Shown: positions 42,204 to 49,396 of the stretch, piece after piece
Position numbering within the stretch: position 1 is the stretch's first letter
How the letters are laid out: each line of letters begins with the position of its first letter
From: HLUCCA09 sp965277275
GTDB lineage: Bacteria > Pseudomonadota > Alphaproteobacteria > Rhodobacterales > Rhodobacteraceae
Length of the DNA: 64,000 nt
Reading direction: 5' to 3'
Assembly: GCA_965277275.1 (NCBI GenBank)
Contig: CBDICG010000002.1
Span: 3,410,001 to 3,474,000 of the forward strand
Program-made: the position numbers and the translations under genes
The notes under the pieces: model-generated
Database searches by the model: none
What the model saw: the letters and a program-made list of their open reading frames with translations, nothing else
What the model was told of the DNA's origin: nothing

Positions 42204-44594
42204 ATGAGCAGTCCTGATGATTTCGAGGCCTTCGAGCAGGCCGTTCCGCTGTCGCAGCGCGCGATGGCCGCCCAGCCGCGCCCTTATCTCGACGGACTGA
42301 ACCCCGCGCAGCGGCAGGCCGTCGAGGCGTTGGAGGGCCCGGTCCTCATGCTCGCGGGCGCGGGCACGGGCAAGACGAAGGCGCTGACCGCGCGCATCGC
42401 GCATCTCCTGACGACAGGCACCGCGCGCCCTAACGAAATCCTCGCGGTGACCTTCACCAACAAGGCCGCGCGCGAGATGAAGAACCGCGTCGGGCAGCTC
42501 ATGGGCCACACGGTGGAGGGGATGCCATGGCTTGGGACCTTCCACGCGATCTGCGTGAAGCTGTTGCGTCGCCATGCGGAGCTTGCCGGCCTGAAGTCGA
42601 ACTTCACGATCCTCGATACAGACGATCAGCTGCGGCTCCTCAAGCAGTTGATCGTGGCCAACGGGATCGACGAAAAGCGTTGGCCGCCGCGTATGCTCGC
42701 GTCGATCATCGACAACTGGAAGAACCGCGCATGGACGCCCGAACAGGTGCCCGCGTCCGACGCTTCCGCGTACGACCGGCGCGGGGTGGAGCTCTACACG
42801 CAGTACCAGGAGCGCCTTCGCACACTGAACGCGACGGATTTCGGCGACCTTCTGTTGCACATGGTCACCATTTTCCAGACCAACGACGACGTCCTCGAGC
42901 AGTACCGCCGCTGGTTTCGCTACATTCTCGTGGACGAGTACCAGGACACCAACGTCGCCCAATACCTCTGGCTGCGCTTGCTGGCAGGCGGGCATCGCAA
43001 CATCTGCTGCGTCGGAGACGACGACCAGTCGATCTACGGCTGGCGCGGCGCAGAGGTGGGCAACATCCTTCGGTTCGAAAAGGATTTTCCGGGCGCCAAG
43101 GTGATCCGGCTGGAGCAGAACTATCGCTCCACGCCGCACATTCTCGCCGCGGCGTCCGCTGTGATCGCAGGCAACAAGGGCCGGTTGGGCAAGTCCCTCT
43201 GGACTGAAGTGGAGGACGGCGAAAAGGTCCGTCTGATTGGCCACTGGGATGGAGAGGAAGAGGCGCGCTGGGTCGGGGAGGAGCTGGAATCCCTCGGGCA
43301 GGGGACGCGCGGCATGGCGCCCGTCCCCCTCGATCATTGCGCCATTCTCGTGCGCGCGTCGCACCAGATGCGAGCCTTTGAAGACAGGTTCCTCACGATC
43401 GGACTGCCCTACAAGGTCGTCGGGGGGCCACGCTTTTACGAGCGGATGGAGATCCGCGATGCCATGGCCTATTTCCGGCTCGCGACTTCTCCCGAAGACG
43501 ACCTCGCCTTCGAGCGAATCGTTAACACGCCGAAACGCGGTCTCGGCGACAAGGCGCAGCAGAAGATCCAGGTGACGGCGCGCACCAACGGGGTAAGCCT
43601 GCTTGAGGGCGCGCGGCTGTTGCTGGCGGCGAAGGGTCTGACGGGAAAGGGCGCGTCTGCGCTCAGTGACCTGGTCGATGGTGTGGACCGCTGGTCACAC
43701 CTCGTGCGCTCCGACGACACGAACCACATCGAACTGGCCGAGCAGGTGCTCGACGAGAGCGGCTACACGGCGATGTGGCAAAACGACAAGACACCCGAAG
43801 CGCCAGGACGGCTCGAGAACCTCAAGGAACTCGTCAAGGCGCTTGAGGAATTCGAGAACCTTCAGGGCTTTCTCGAGCATGTCTCGCTCATCATGGACAA
43901 CGAATCCGAGGATGAGGTGCCGAAAGTCACCCTGATGACGCTCCACGCCGCAAAGGGGCTGGAGTTTCCGGCCGTCTTCCTGCCGGGGTGGGAAGACGGC
44001 TTGTTTCCGTCGCAACGCGCGATGGACGAGGAGGGGCTGAAGGGCCTCGAGGAAGAGCGGCGCCTTGCGTATGTCGGCATCACGCGGGCCGAGGCGATCT
44101 GTACCGTTTCTTTCGCCGCCAATCGGAGAGTGTACGGGCAATGGCAGTCCGCGCTTCCATCCCGCTTCATCGATGAGTTGCCGCAGGATCACGTGGAGGT
44201 GCTCACGCCGCCCGGTCTTTATGGCGGAAGCTACGGCGCCGCGGGGATGGCAGCGCAATCTTCGCCGGCGATCATGGCACAGGCGGAGTCCACGCTGCAT
44301 GATCGTGCGGCGCGGGCGGATGTTTACAACTCCCCGGGCTGGAAGCGGTTGCAGTCCCGGTCAGCCGAACGCCCCATGTCGCAACCGCGCGAGAGCCGAA
44401 ACATGGTGATCGATATGGAGGCTTCGTCGTCCTTCAGCGAGGGCGACCGCGTCTTTCACCAGAAGTTCGGCTACGGATCTGTCGCCGGGATCGAGGGCGA
44501 CAAGCTCGCGATTGCCTTCGACAAGGCGGGGGAAAAGAAAGTTGTTGCCAAATTTGTCGTCGCCGCAGCGCAAGCCGGAGATGTGCCGTTTTGA
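42204..44594 (+). CDS. uvrD: UvrD/PcrA-family superfamily 1 DNA helicase
   Basis: The 796-residue 3'-5' helicase works in repair and recombination. Its motifs are complete: the Q-motif region LNPAQRQAVEAL (32-43), Walker A AGAGTGKT (51-58), motif Ia AVTFTNKAAREM, motif II VDEYQDTN (about 242-249), motif III VGDDDQSIYGWRGAE, motif IV VIRLEQNYRST, motif V VTLMTLHAAKGLEFPAVFLPGWEDGLFPS and motif VI RRLAYVGITRAE. The C-terminus has the Tudor-like FHQKFGYGSVAGIEGDKLAIAFDKAGEKKV seen in UvrD/PcrA. The SOS box upstream fits damage induction. It is shorter than some relatives but complete. Confidence 0.95.
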   Translation: MSSPDDFEAFEQAVPLSQRAMAAQPRPYLDGLNPAQRQAVEALEGPVLMLAGAGTGKTKALTARIAHLLTTGTARPNEILAVTFTNKAAREMKNRVGQLMGHTVEGMPWLGTFHAICVKLLRRHAELAGLKSNFTILDTDDQLRLLKQLIVANGIDEKRWPPRMLASIIDNWKNRAWTPEQVPASDASAYDRRGVELYTQYQERLRTLNATDFGDLLLHMVTIFQTNDDVLEQYRRWFRYILVDEYQDTNVAQYLWLRLLAGGHRNICCVGDDDQSIYGWRGAEVGNILRFEKDFPGAKVIRLEQNYRSTPHILAAASAVIAGNKGRLGKSLWTEVEDGEKVRLIGHWDGEEEARWVGEELESLGQGTRGMAPVPLDHCAILVRASHQMRAFEDRFLTIGLPYKVVGGPRFYERMEIRDAMAYFRLATSPEDDLAFERIVNTPKRGLGDKAQQKIQVTARTNGVSLLEGARLLLAAKGLTGKGASALSDLVDGVDRWSHLVRSDDTNHIELAEQVLDESGYTAMWQNDKTPEAPGRLENLKELVKALEEFENLQGFLEHVSLIMDNESEDEVPKVTLMTLHAAKGLEFPAVFLPGWEDGLFPSQRAMDEEGLKGLEEERRLAYVGITRAEAICTVSFAANRRVYGQWQSALPSRFIDELPQDHVEVLTPPGLYGGSYGAAGMAAQSSPAIMAQAESTLHDRAARADVYNSPGWKRLQSRSAERPMSQPRESRNMVIDMEASSSFSEGDRVFHQKFGYGSVAGIEGDKLAIAFDKAGEKKVVAKFVVAAAQAGDVPF

Positions 44595-44642
44595 CCTGCG
44601 ACGATATTTTGGCTTATTTACCCGTAGACTGATTCTCTGCCC

Positions 44643-45101
44643 ATGCGCGATGAGGCGTGGGATTACCCGAAAGAGGCAAGCGCATTGAAAGTCCTGGTGG
44701 TCGAAGACGACCCTAACCTGCGTGCTCTCTGGGGCGCGGTAATCCAAAAAGCTGGCTATTCCGCGCATCTCGTAGAGACGGAGGCGGACGCACGCTCCTG
44801 CTTGCTTCAGGAACCCTACGACCTGCTGCTCCTCGACCTGTTCCTCGGTGAGGAAAACGGGACCGCGGTCGCGGAGTTCGCCACGCAGATCAATCCAGCG
44901 TGTAGCATCGTTGTCGTGACGGGAAGCTCTGTCTACTCCAAGCAGGAGCTGTTCTCGATGGCGCCCACTGTCTGGGCTGTCATGCGCAAGCCCGTCGATA
45001 TCGAGGATATCATCGCGCTCTGCGAACACGTAGCCGACGGGAGCGCGCCCGCCGTTGTTCCCGCGCTTGCGATGGGCGGAGCGGAGTTCCGGACCTCCTG
45101 A
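44643..45101 (+). CDS. Single-domain response regulator (receiver only)
   Basis: The product of about 152 residues is a lone receiver domain: acidic pair VVEDDPN (about 19-25), phosphorylation site DLLLLDLFLG (Asp near 66), Thr/Ser in IVVVTGSS and Lys in AVMRKPVD. Such CheY-like proteins carry phosphate in relay systems or act by binding a partner. No kinase gene is adjacent. ATG 44643 gives a 15-residue leader; TTG 44685, with AGAGG eight bases upstream, is an alternative start that trims the leader to the family core. It converges with the DUF1127 gene and its small RNA. Confidence 0.85.
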   Translation: MRDEAWDYPKEASALKVLVVEDDPNLRALWGAVIQKAGYSAHLVETEADARSCLLQEPYDLLLLDLFLGEENGTAVAEFATQINPACSIVVVTGSSVYSKQELFSMAPTVWAVMRKPVDIEDIIALCEHVADGSAPAVVPALAMGGAEFRTS

Positions 45102-45171
45102 CCTCACATTTTTTGCGTGATAGCTATGCCGCCGCTAGCGCGGCAGGCTGCGCGCGTGTTCGAGATCTGCA

Positions 45172-45255
45172 GAAAAAAAAGGCGACGACACCAGGGAGGA
45201 GGAAGGTGTCGCCGCCAGAAACAGAAAACCCAGGGAGGAGGTAGGGCCTTCTGAA
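45172..45255 (-). ncRNA. CcsR/cuckoo-like small RNA with two CCUCCUCCC hairpins
   Basis: On the minus strand two hairpins follow each other. The first has a 10-base stem (45244-45253 with 45222-45231, with G-U pairs) and loop TACCTCCTCCCT. The second has a 12-base stem (45205-45216 with 45181-45192, one G-U pair) and loop TTCCTCCTCCCT, followed by eight T on the minus strand (45173-45180), a Rho-independent end. The loop motif can bind Shine-Dalgarno sequences. It lies 12 bases after the stop of a DUF1127 gene, the same order as ccaF1-CcsR in Rhodobacter sphaeroides, where four such RNAs are cotranscribed with the protein gene under stress sigma factors. Only one copy is seen here. Confidence 0.85.
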
Positions 45256-45266
45256 CCGTTAATCTG

Positions 45267-45497
45267 TCATGCGCGCCGCGCGGCCTCTCTTGCGAGGCGT
45301 CTGAACATCCCGCGGCGCAGTCCCAGATCGGAAAGATCGCGATCCGAGAGTTGTTTCAGTTCACAGATGGTCGCTCGATACACTTTCAGCCGGTTCATGT
45401 GACGTTGAAGGACGTCTAGCCCAAACCGTTGCTGCGCGTGTGTGCGCTCCACTGATCCCCTTGTCTTCTTTAGTTCCACTGCCTTCGCCCTTGCCAT
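45267..45497 (-). CDS. DUF1127 small basic protein (CcaF1-like)
   Basis: The 76-residue basic protein ends with the DUF1127 pattern ICELKQLSDRDLSDLGLRRGMFRRLAREAARRA. In Rhodobacter the related CcaF1 is an RNA-binding protein that matures the downstream CcsR RNAs. The ATG at 45497 opens the conserved part; an in-frame codon at 45587 would add 30 residues that do not look conserved. A small RNA of the same kind follows directly (45172-45255), which strongly supports the assignment. Confidence 0.85.
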   Translation of the reverse strand: MARAKAVELKKTRGSVERTHAQQRFGLDVLQRHMNRLKVYRATICELKQLSDRDLSDLGLRRGMFRRLAREAARRA

Positions 45498-45740
45498 GTG
45501 AGGGGTCTCCCCTGACGTGACCGTTCCGGCTCTCGTTGAACTCAAGTTAGTGTAATGCTGCGAGTGCACAACGAAAAACGGCCTCAATGCTGCTATGCAG
45601 AAACTGCATACGAACGGGTGACTCCAATCTGCACAACTCGCTCAATTCAGGGGCGAAAGTGAAACGCCCCTTGCGTCTTTCTCCGCGCGCGCCACCTAGA
45701 GCCCGAGGAAATTGCTCTGCGTTTGACGCTTGGGGGAGAC

Positions 45741-46832
45741 ATGACTGTCACTAAGGATGCTGTGCTGCGTGCGCTCGAGGGTCTGACCTTGCCGGACGGT
45801 GGAAACATCGTGTCGGGCGATCTGATGCGTGCGTTGACGATCAGCGCTGACGGGGCCGTCAGCTTTGTCATCGAAGCGGCCGATCCTACTGCCGCGCGCG
45901 CTCTTGCGCCTGTCCGGACGGCGGCAGAGGCCGTGGTTGGGCGGCTCGACGGGGTCAGCAAGGTTTCCGTCGTGCTGACAGCGCCGTCGGCGGGTCCGGC
46001 CGCGAAGCCGAACACGCCGCCGCCAGACCTTCAGATCGGGCGCCACCCGACACCCCCCTCTGCCTCCGGGCCAGCAAGGCTGGAGGGCATCGACCGGATC
46101 ATTGCGGTCGGATCCGGCAAGGGCGGTGTCGGCAAATCGACCGTCTCGGCGAACCTTGCCGTAGCGTTGGCGCGGGCAGGGCGCCGCGTCGGGCTTCTGG
46201 ACGCCGACATCTACGGTCCTTCCCAGCCTCGCATCATGGGCGTCTCCAAGAAGCCGGCCTCACCGGATGGCAAGATCATCGAGCCGCTGCACGCGCATGG
46301 CGTGACGCTCATGTCGATCGGCCTGATGCTCAAGCCGGAGGAGGCCGTTGTCTGGCGTGGCCCGATGTTGATGGGGGCTTTGCAGCAACTCCTGGGGCAG
46401 GTCGCGTGGGGCAAGCTCGACGATCTCATCATAGATCTGCCGCCCGGCACGGGGGATGTGCAGCTGACCTTGTGCCAGCGCTACGAGGTCTCGGGCGCGA
46501 TTATTGTCTCAACGCCTCAGGATGTCGCGTTGATGGATGCGCGCCGCGCGTTGGACATGTTCGGCAAGCTCAAGACACCGGTTCTTGGTATGATCGAGAA
46601 CATGTCCACCTATGTGTGCCCGGAATGCGGACACGAAGCGCATCTCTTTGGCCATGGCGGCGTGGCCGCGGAAGCGGCCAAGGTTGGCCTGCCCTTCCTC
46701 GGTGCGCTTCCGCTCGAACTGGATACTCGGCTCGCGTCTGACAGCGGCACGCCTGTTGCTCTGGGCGACGGGACGGCAGCGCAGGCCTACGCGGCGCTCG
46801 CGGCTCAGCTGATCCAATCGGGCGCTGCCTGA
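45741..46832 (+). CDS. Mrp/ApbC-family Fe-S cluster carrier ATPase
   Basis: The 363-residue protein has an N-terminal MIP18-like domain (about 1-85), a Pro-rich linker and a ParA-like ATPase with deviant Walker A GSGKGGVGKST (124-134), DADIYGPSQPRIMG, IIDLPPGTGDVQLTL and the C-terminal CxxC YVCPECGHE. Mrp/NBP35 proteins bind a [4Fe-4S] cluster at the CxxC of a dimer and pass it to target enzymes. GGGGGAG lies 5 bases before ATG 45741, which decides against the in-frame start at 45723. It is on the same strand as the dcw genes, but 680 bases and a promoter region separate them. Confidence 0.93.
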   Translation: MTVTKDAVLRALEGLTLPDGGNIVSGDLMRALTISADGAVSFVIEAADPTAARALAPVRTAAEAVVGRLDGVSKVSVVLTAPSAGPAAKPNTPPPDLQIGRHPTPPSASGPARLEGIDRIIAVGSGKGGVGKSTVSANLAVALARAGRRVGLLDADIYGPSQPRIMGVSKKPASPDGKIIEPLHAHGVTLMSIGLMLKPEEAVVWRGPMLMGALQQLLGQVAWGKLDDLIIDLPPGTGDVQLTLCQRYEVSGAIIVSTPQDVALMDARRALDMFGKLKTPVLGMIENMSTYVCPECGHEAHLFGHGGVAAEAAKVGLPFLGALPLELDTRLASDSGTPVALGDGTAAQAYAALAAQLIQSGAA

Positions 46833-47190
46833 GGGCCACGCAGCCGTCCCATGGATTTTGCGCGGGATTTCATGGGACGCATGGGATCCCATGGGATTGG
46901 ACGTCCATCCCGCTCCACATACGACCCTGCCAGCTGAATCCTACGGGATCTTGCTGAGTCGCGGCGCAAGGTCAGCGCTTCGCGACAATGCAAAACGGCC
47001 ACGAGTCAACGATTTTCACAGATCAATCCTACAGAAAGCGCAGCATTGTTGCGACTTCGCGGCGTTCTGTTGCTTCCATTGTTGCGCTGGCGTCAACATC
47101 CTGTGTTTTGGGTGGGGGTTAGCCGCTAGATCTTCTCCGCCGCGCAGGTTCCCACTCGGCGTGCTCTAAGAAAAGTGGCTGAAAGTGATC
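46833..47190. other. Intergenic stretch after the Mrp gene with CATGGGA repeats
   Basis: There is no supported gene here. Between 46848 and 46896 the motif CATGGGA or its complement TCCCATG recurs: TCCCATG at 46848, CATGGGA at 46871 and a perfect 14-base palindrome CATGGGATCCCATG at 46880-46893 followed by GGA. TGGGA occurs at 46873, 46882 and 46892. The rest is AT-richer than the genes around it. Confidence 0.5.
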
Positions 47191-47193
47191 GCG

Positions 47194-47237
47194 TCCCACA
47201 AAATCCCATTGAGAACCACACATTCCCATGGCATACC
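47194..47237 (+). promoter_or_regulatory. dcw/mraZ promoter with MraZ boxes
   Basis: TCCCA occurs at 47194, 47204 and 47224, that is, on a ten-base grid with one degenerate step (AACCA at 47214). MraZ binds such TGGGN repeats with 5-base spacers and represses its own operon. A -35-like TTGAGA (47209-47214) and a -10-like CATACCT near 47232 lie inside the array. This fits self-repression of the dcw cluster. Confidence 0.65.
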
Positions 47238-47244
47238 TTGTTTC

Positions 47245-47464
47245 ACGGTGAAGACGGAGACAAGGAAGCACCCCAAGTCGCTTCCGGACAACCAACAAAA
47301 AAAGCAGGTTTCATACAGGCTTCCAACTTCATCAAATTGAGATCCGGAGTGTGGGCGAGCAGAACATCCCCCCAGGTGGCACACGCATCCGGACACCCCC
47401 GCGAAATGGGGCAGAGGGCGGCGGATCAGACAGTGGCAGCAGTCTGATCCGCCGTTTTCATTTT
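47245..47464 (+). ncRNA. UpsM-like small RNA from the mraZ leader
   Basis: The dcw transcript starting near 47240 would meet a strong Rho-independent terminator at 47420-47464, about 220 bases later and 48 bases before mraZ. In Rhodobacter sphaeroides the same layout gives an abundant 5'-leader RNA, UpsM, of about 200 bases. Only the position, length and terminator support the call; sequence identity to UpsM was not tested. The 5' end is approximate. Confidence 0.6.
47420..47464 (+). terminator. Rho-independent terminator in the mraZ leader
   Basis: A perfect 12-base stem, GGCGGATCAGAC (47420-47431) with GTCTGATCCGCC (47442-47453), has a 10-base loop and is followed by GTTTTCATTTT. It precedes mraZ by 48 bases, so transcription of the dcw cluster must read through it or be controlled there. 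Confidence 0.88.
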
Positions 47465-47511
47465 GAAAACACTATCAGAATCATCTGGGGCGAGGCAAGG
47501 AGCACAGGGCG

Positions 47512-48018
47512 TTGGAGCTCAGCTTCACAGGGGAACACCGTCACAAGGTTGACGGCAAGGGCCGGGTGTCGATCCCGTCTCAGTTCCGTCGTGTGCTCGA
47601 AGCCGCCGACCCCGACTGGACCGAAGGGCTGAACCCGGGCGTCTACTTGCAGTACGGCGCCTCCAAGCAAAGCCACCTTGAATGCTTTACCGTTACGGCG
47701 TGGCGCGAGGTGACGGCAAAGATCAAGGCGATGCCACGCGGATCGCAGCAGCGGCGGATGCTGGAAAAACTCTTCAGTGCCAAAGTGCTTCAAACCACGG
47801 TGGATGAGACCGGTCGATTGGTCTTACCGGCGTGGTTGCGGGAGAAGCTTGGGGTCAGCGATCACGCGACCTTTGTGGCCACGGGCGACACTTTCCAGAT
47901 GTGGGCGCCGGACAGCTACGCTGAGGTGGAGGCGCAGCTGGAGGAAGAACTCGACGCGCTGCCCGACGGCATGGATCCGCTCGAGTGGCTCGATGCCGCC
48001 GCCGGAGCAGGGGAGTGA
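47512..48018 (+). CDS. mraZ: MraZ transcriptional regulator of the dcw cluster
   Basis: The 168-residue protein has the two AbrB-like repeats of MraZ: GEHRHKVDGKGRVSIPSQFR at 7-26 and TTVDETGRLVLPAWLREKLG at about 95-115. It binds the TGGGN boxes in its own promoter. Translation most likely starts at TTG 47512, with AAGGAG nine bases upstream. It lies at the head of the dcw cluster, 3 bases before rsmH. Confidence 0.92.
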   Translation: MELSFTGEHRHKVDGKGRVSIPSQFRRVLEAADPDWTEGLNPGVYLQYGASKQSHLECFTVTAWREVTAKIKAMPRGSQQRRMLEKLFSAKVLQTTVDETGRLVLPAWLREKLGVSDHATFVATGDTFQMWAPDSYAEVEAQLEEELDALPDGMDPLEWLDAAAGAGE

Positions 48019-48021
48019 GGC

Positions 48022-49017
48022 ATGGCCGCCGCTGCCCGAACTTCGTCTGACGCCGCTCCGCATATTCCCGTCCTGATCACACCGCTCATCGCGGCGGTCG
48101 CACCAGTGTCCGGACACTGGATCGATGGCACCTTTGGAGCGGGCGGGTACGCCCGCGCGCTTCTCGAAGCGGGCGCGGACCACGTCACCGGGATCGACCG
48201 TGACCCGACAGCGATTGTCGGGGCGGGCCCGCTGCGCGAGGTTTGGGGTGCAAAGCTTTCGATCGTCGAGGGCCAGTTTTCCAATATGGATCAGTTGGTT
48301 GAAGAGCCGGTGCAGGGCGTCGCGCTCGATCTCGGCGTGTCCTCCATGCAGCTCGATCAGGCGGCGCGCGGGTTTTCGTTCCTCCGCGAGGGGCCGCTCG
48401 ACATGCGCATGTCGGGACTCGGGCCGTCGGCGGCAGACCTCGTGAACACGGCGACCGAGCGCAAGATCGCCGACATCCTCTATCACTACGGCGAGGAGCG
48501 TGCCGCACGCCGGATCGCGCGCGCCATCGTGGCGGCGCGACCGTTTGAGACCACGACGCATCTTGCCGAGATTGTTGCCGGGTGCCTTCCGCGTCCGAAG
48601 CCGGGTCAAAGCCATCCGGCAACCCGCAGCTTTCAGGCGATCCGGATCGCGGTGAACGACGAGTTCGGCGAGCTCGTTGCCGGATTGGAGGCGGCCGAGC
48701 GCATCCTGGCGCCGGGCGGGGCTCTGGCTGTCGTGACGTTTCATTCGCTGGAGGATCGCGTCGTGAAGCGGTTTTTGCAGCAGCGCGCGGGCGAGGGCGG
48801 GCAGGCCAACCGCTTTGCGCCCGCCGTCGAAACGCCGCCCGCCCAATTCCGGCTGACGCCGCGCAAGGCGATCGAGCCGGATACAGACGAAGTCGCCGCC
48901 AACCCGCGCGCCCGATCGGCTCGGCTGCGGGTGGCGCGCAGAACAGACGCTCCGACTACGCGGGTGGACCGTGCTGTCCTCGGGTTGCCGGGGCCAACGG
49001 ATTGGTGGGCTGGATGA
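48022..49017 (+). CDS. rsmH: 16S rRNA (cytosine-1402-N4)-methyltransferase RsmH
   Basis: The 331-residue SAM enzyme modifies C1402 of 16S rRNA. Family patterns are HIPVLITPLI near residue 14, WIDGTFGAGGYARALLEAG (33-51), LDLGVSSMQLDQAARGFSF with PLDMRM, RRIARAIV and the C-terminal VVTFHSLEDRVVKRFL. It sits between mraZ and ftsL in the canonical order. It starts with ATG 48022, just after the mraZ stop. Confidence 0.95.
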   Translation: MAAAARTSSDAAPHIPVLITPLIAAVAPVSGHWIDGTFGAGGYARALLEAGADHVTGIDRDPTAIVGAGPLREVWGAKLSIVEGQFSNMDQLVEEPVQGVALDLGVSSMQLDQAARGFSFLREGPLDMRMSGLGPSAADLVNTATERKIADILYHYGEERAARRIARAIVAARPFETTTHLAEIVAGCLPRPKPGQSHPATRSFQAIRIAVNDEFGELVAGLEAAERILAPGGALAVVTFHSLEDRVVKRFLQQRAGEGGQANRFAPAVETPPAQFRLTPRKAIEPDTDEVAANPRARSARLRVARRTDAPTTRVDRAVLGLPGPTDWWAG

Positions 49018-49036
49018 AGCGCAAGGGAACATCGCA

Positions 49037-49396
49037 ATGAGAGGGTTTGTTGTTGTCCCGTCGGTCCTGTGCGTGATGGGATTGGCGTATTGGGCGTACC
49101 AGGAGAATTATCGCACACAGGCCGCGCAGTCCGACGCCGAGGCACTGAGTCAGGAGATCGGGGCGCTGCGGGACAGGCTTGCGCTTCTGGAGGCGGAATG
49201 GGCGTACCTCAATCGGCCCTCGCGTCTTGCAGAGCTGACGGAGCTGAATTTCGAGAGCCTCGGGCTCCAGCCGTTCGCGCCCTCGCAGTTCGGGCTCGTG
49301 GAGCAGGTGGCCTATCCCCCTGATCCGACCGAGCTCGTGGTCGATGGTGTGATCGAAGCACGCGGAACGCTCGCAGAAGACGGGCAGTACCCATGA
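49037..49396 (+). CDS. ftsL: FtsL-like cell-division protein
   Basis: The 119-residue protein has a short cytoplasmic start, one membrane segment (VVVPSVLCVMGLAYWAY, about 5-21) and a periplasmic coiled coil (QSDAEALSQEIGALRDRLALLEAEWAYLNRPSRLAEL, about 32-68). This is the plan of FtsL, which is poorly conserved in sequence and helps recruit FtsI and FtsW to the septum. The position between rsmH and ftsI supports the name. ATG 49037 has AAGGGAA upstream, and the end overlaps ftsI by ATGA. Confidence 0.82.
   Translation: MRGFVVVPSVLCVMGLAYWAYQENYRTQAAQSDAEALSQEIGALRDRLALLEAEWAYLNRPSRLAELTELNFESLGLQPFAPSQFGLVEQVAYPPDPTELVVDGVIEARGTLAEDGQYP

Noticed and set aside
46833..47511. RNase P RNA or tmRNA between the Mrp gene and mraZ
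   Set aside because: The conserved cores of these RNAs were not found; a terminated mraZ leader fits better.
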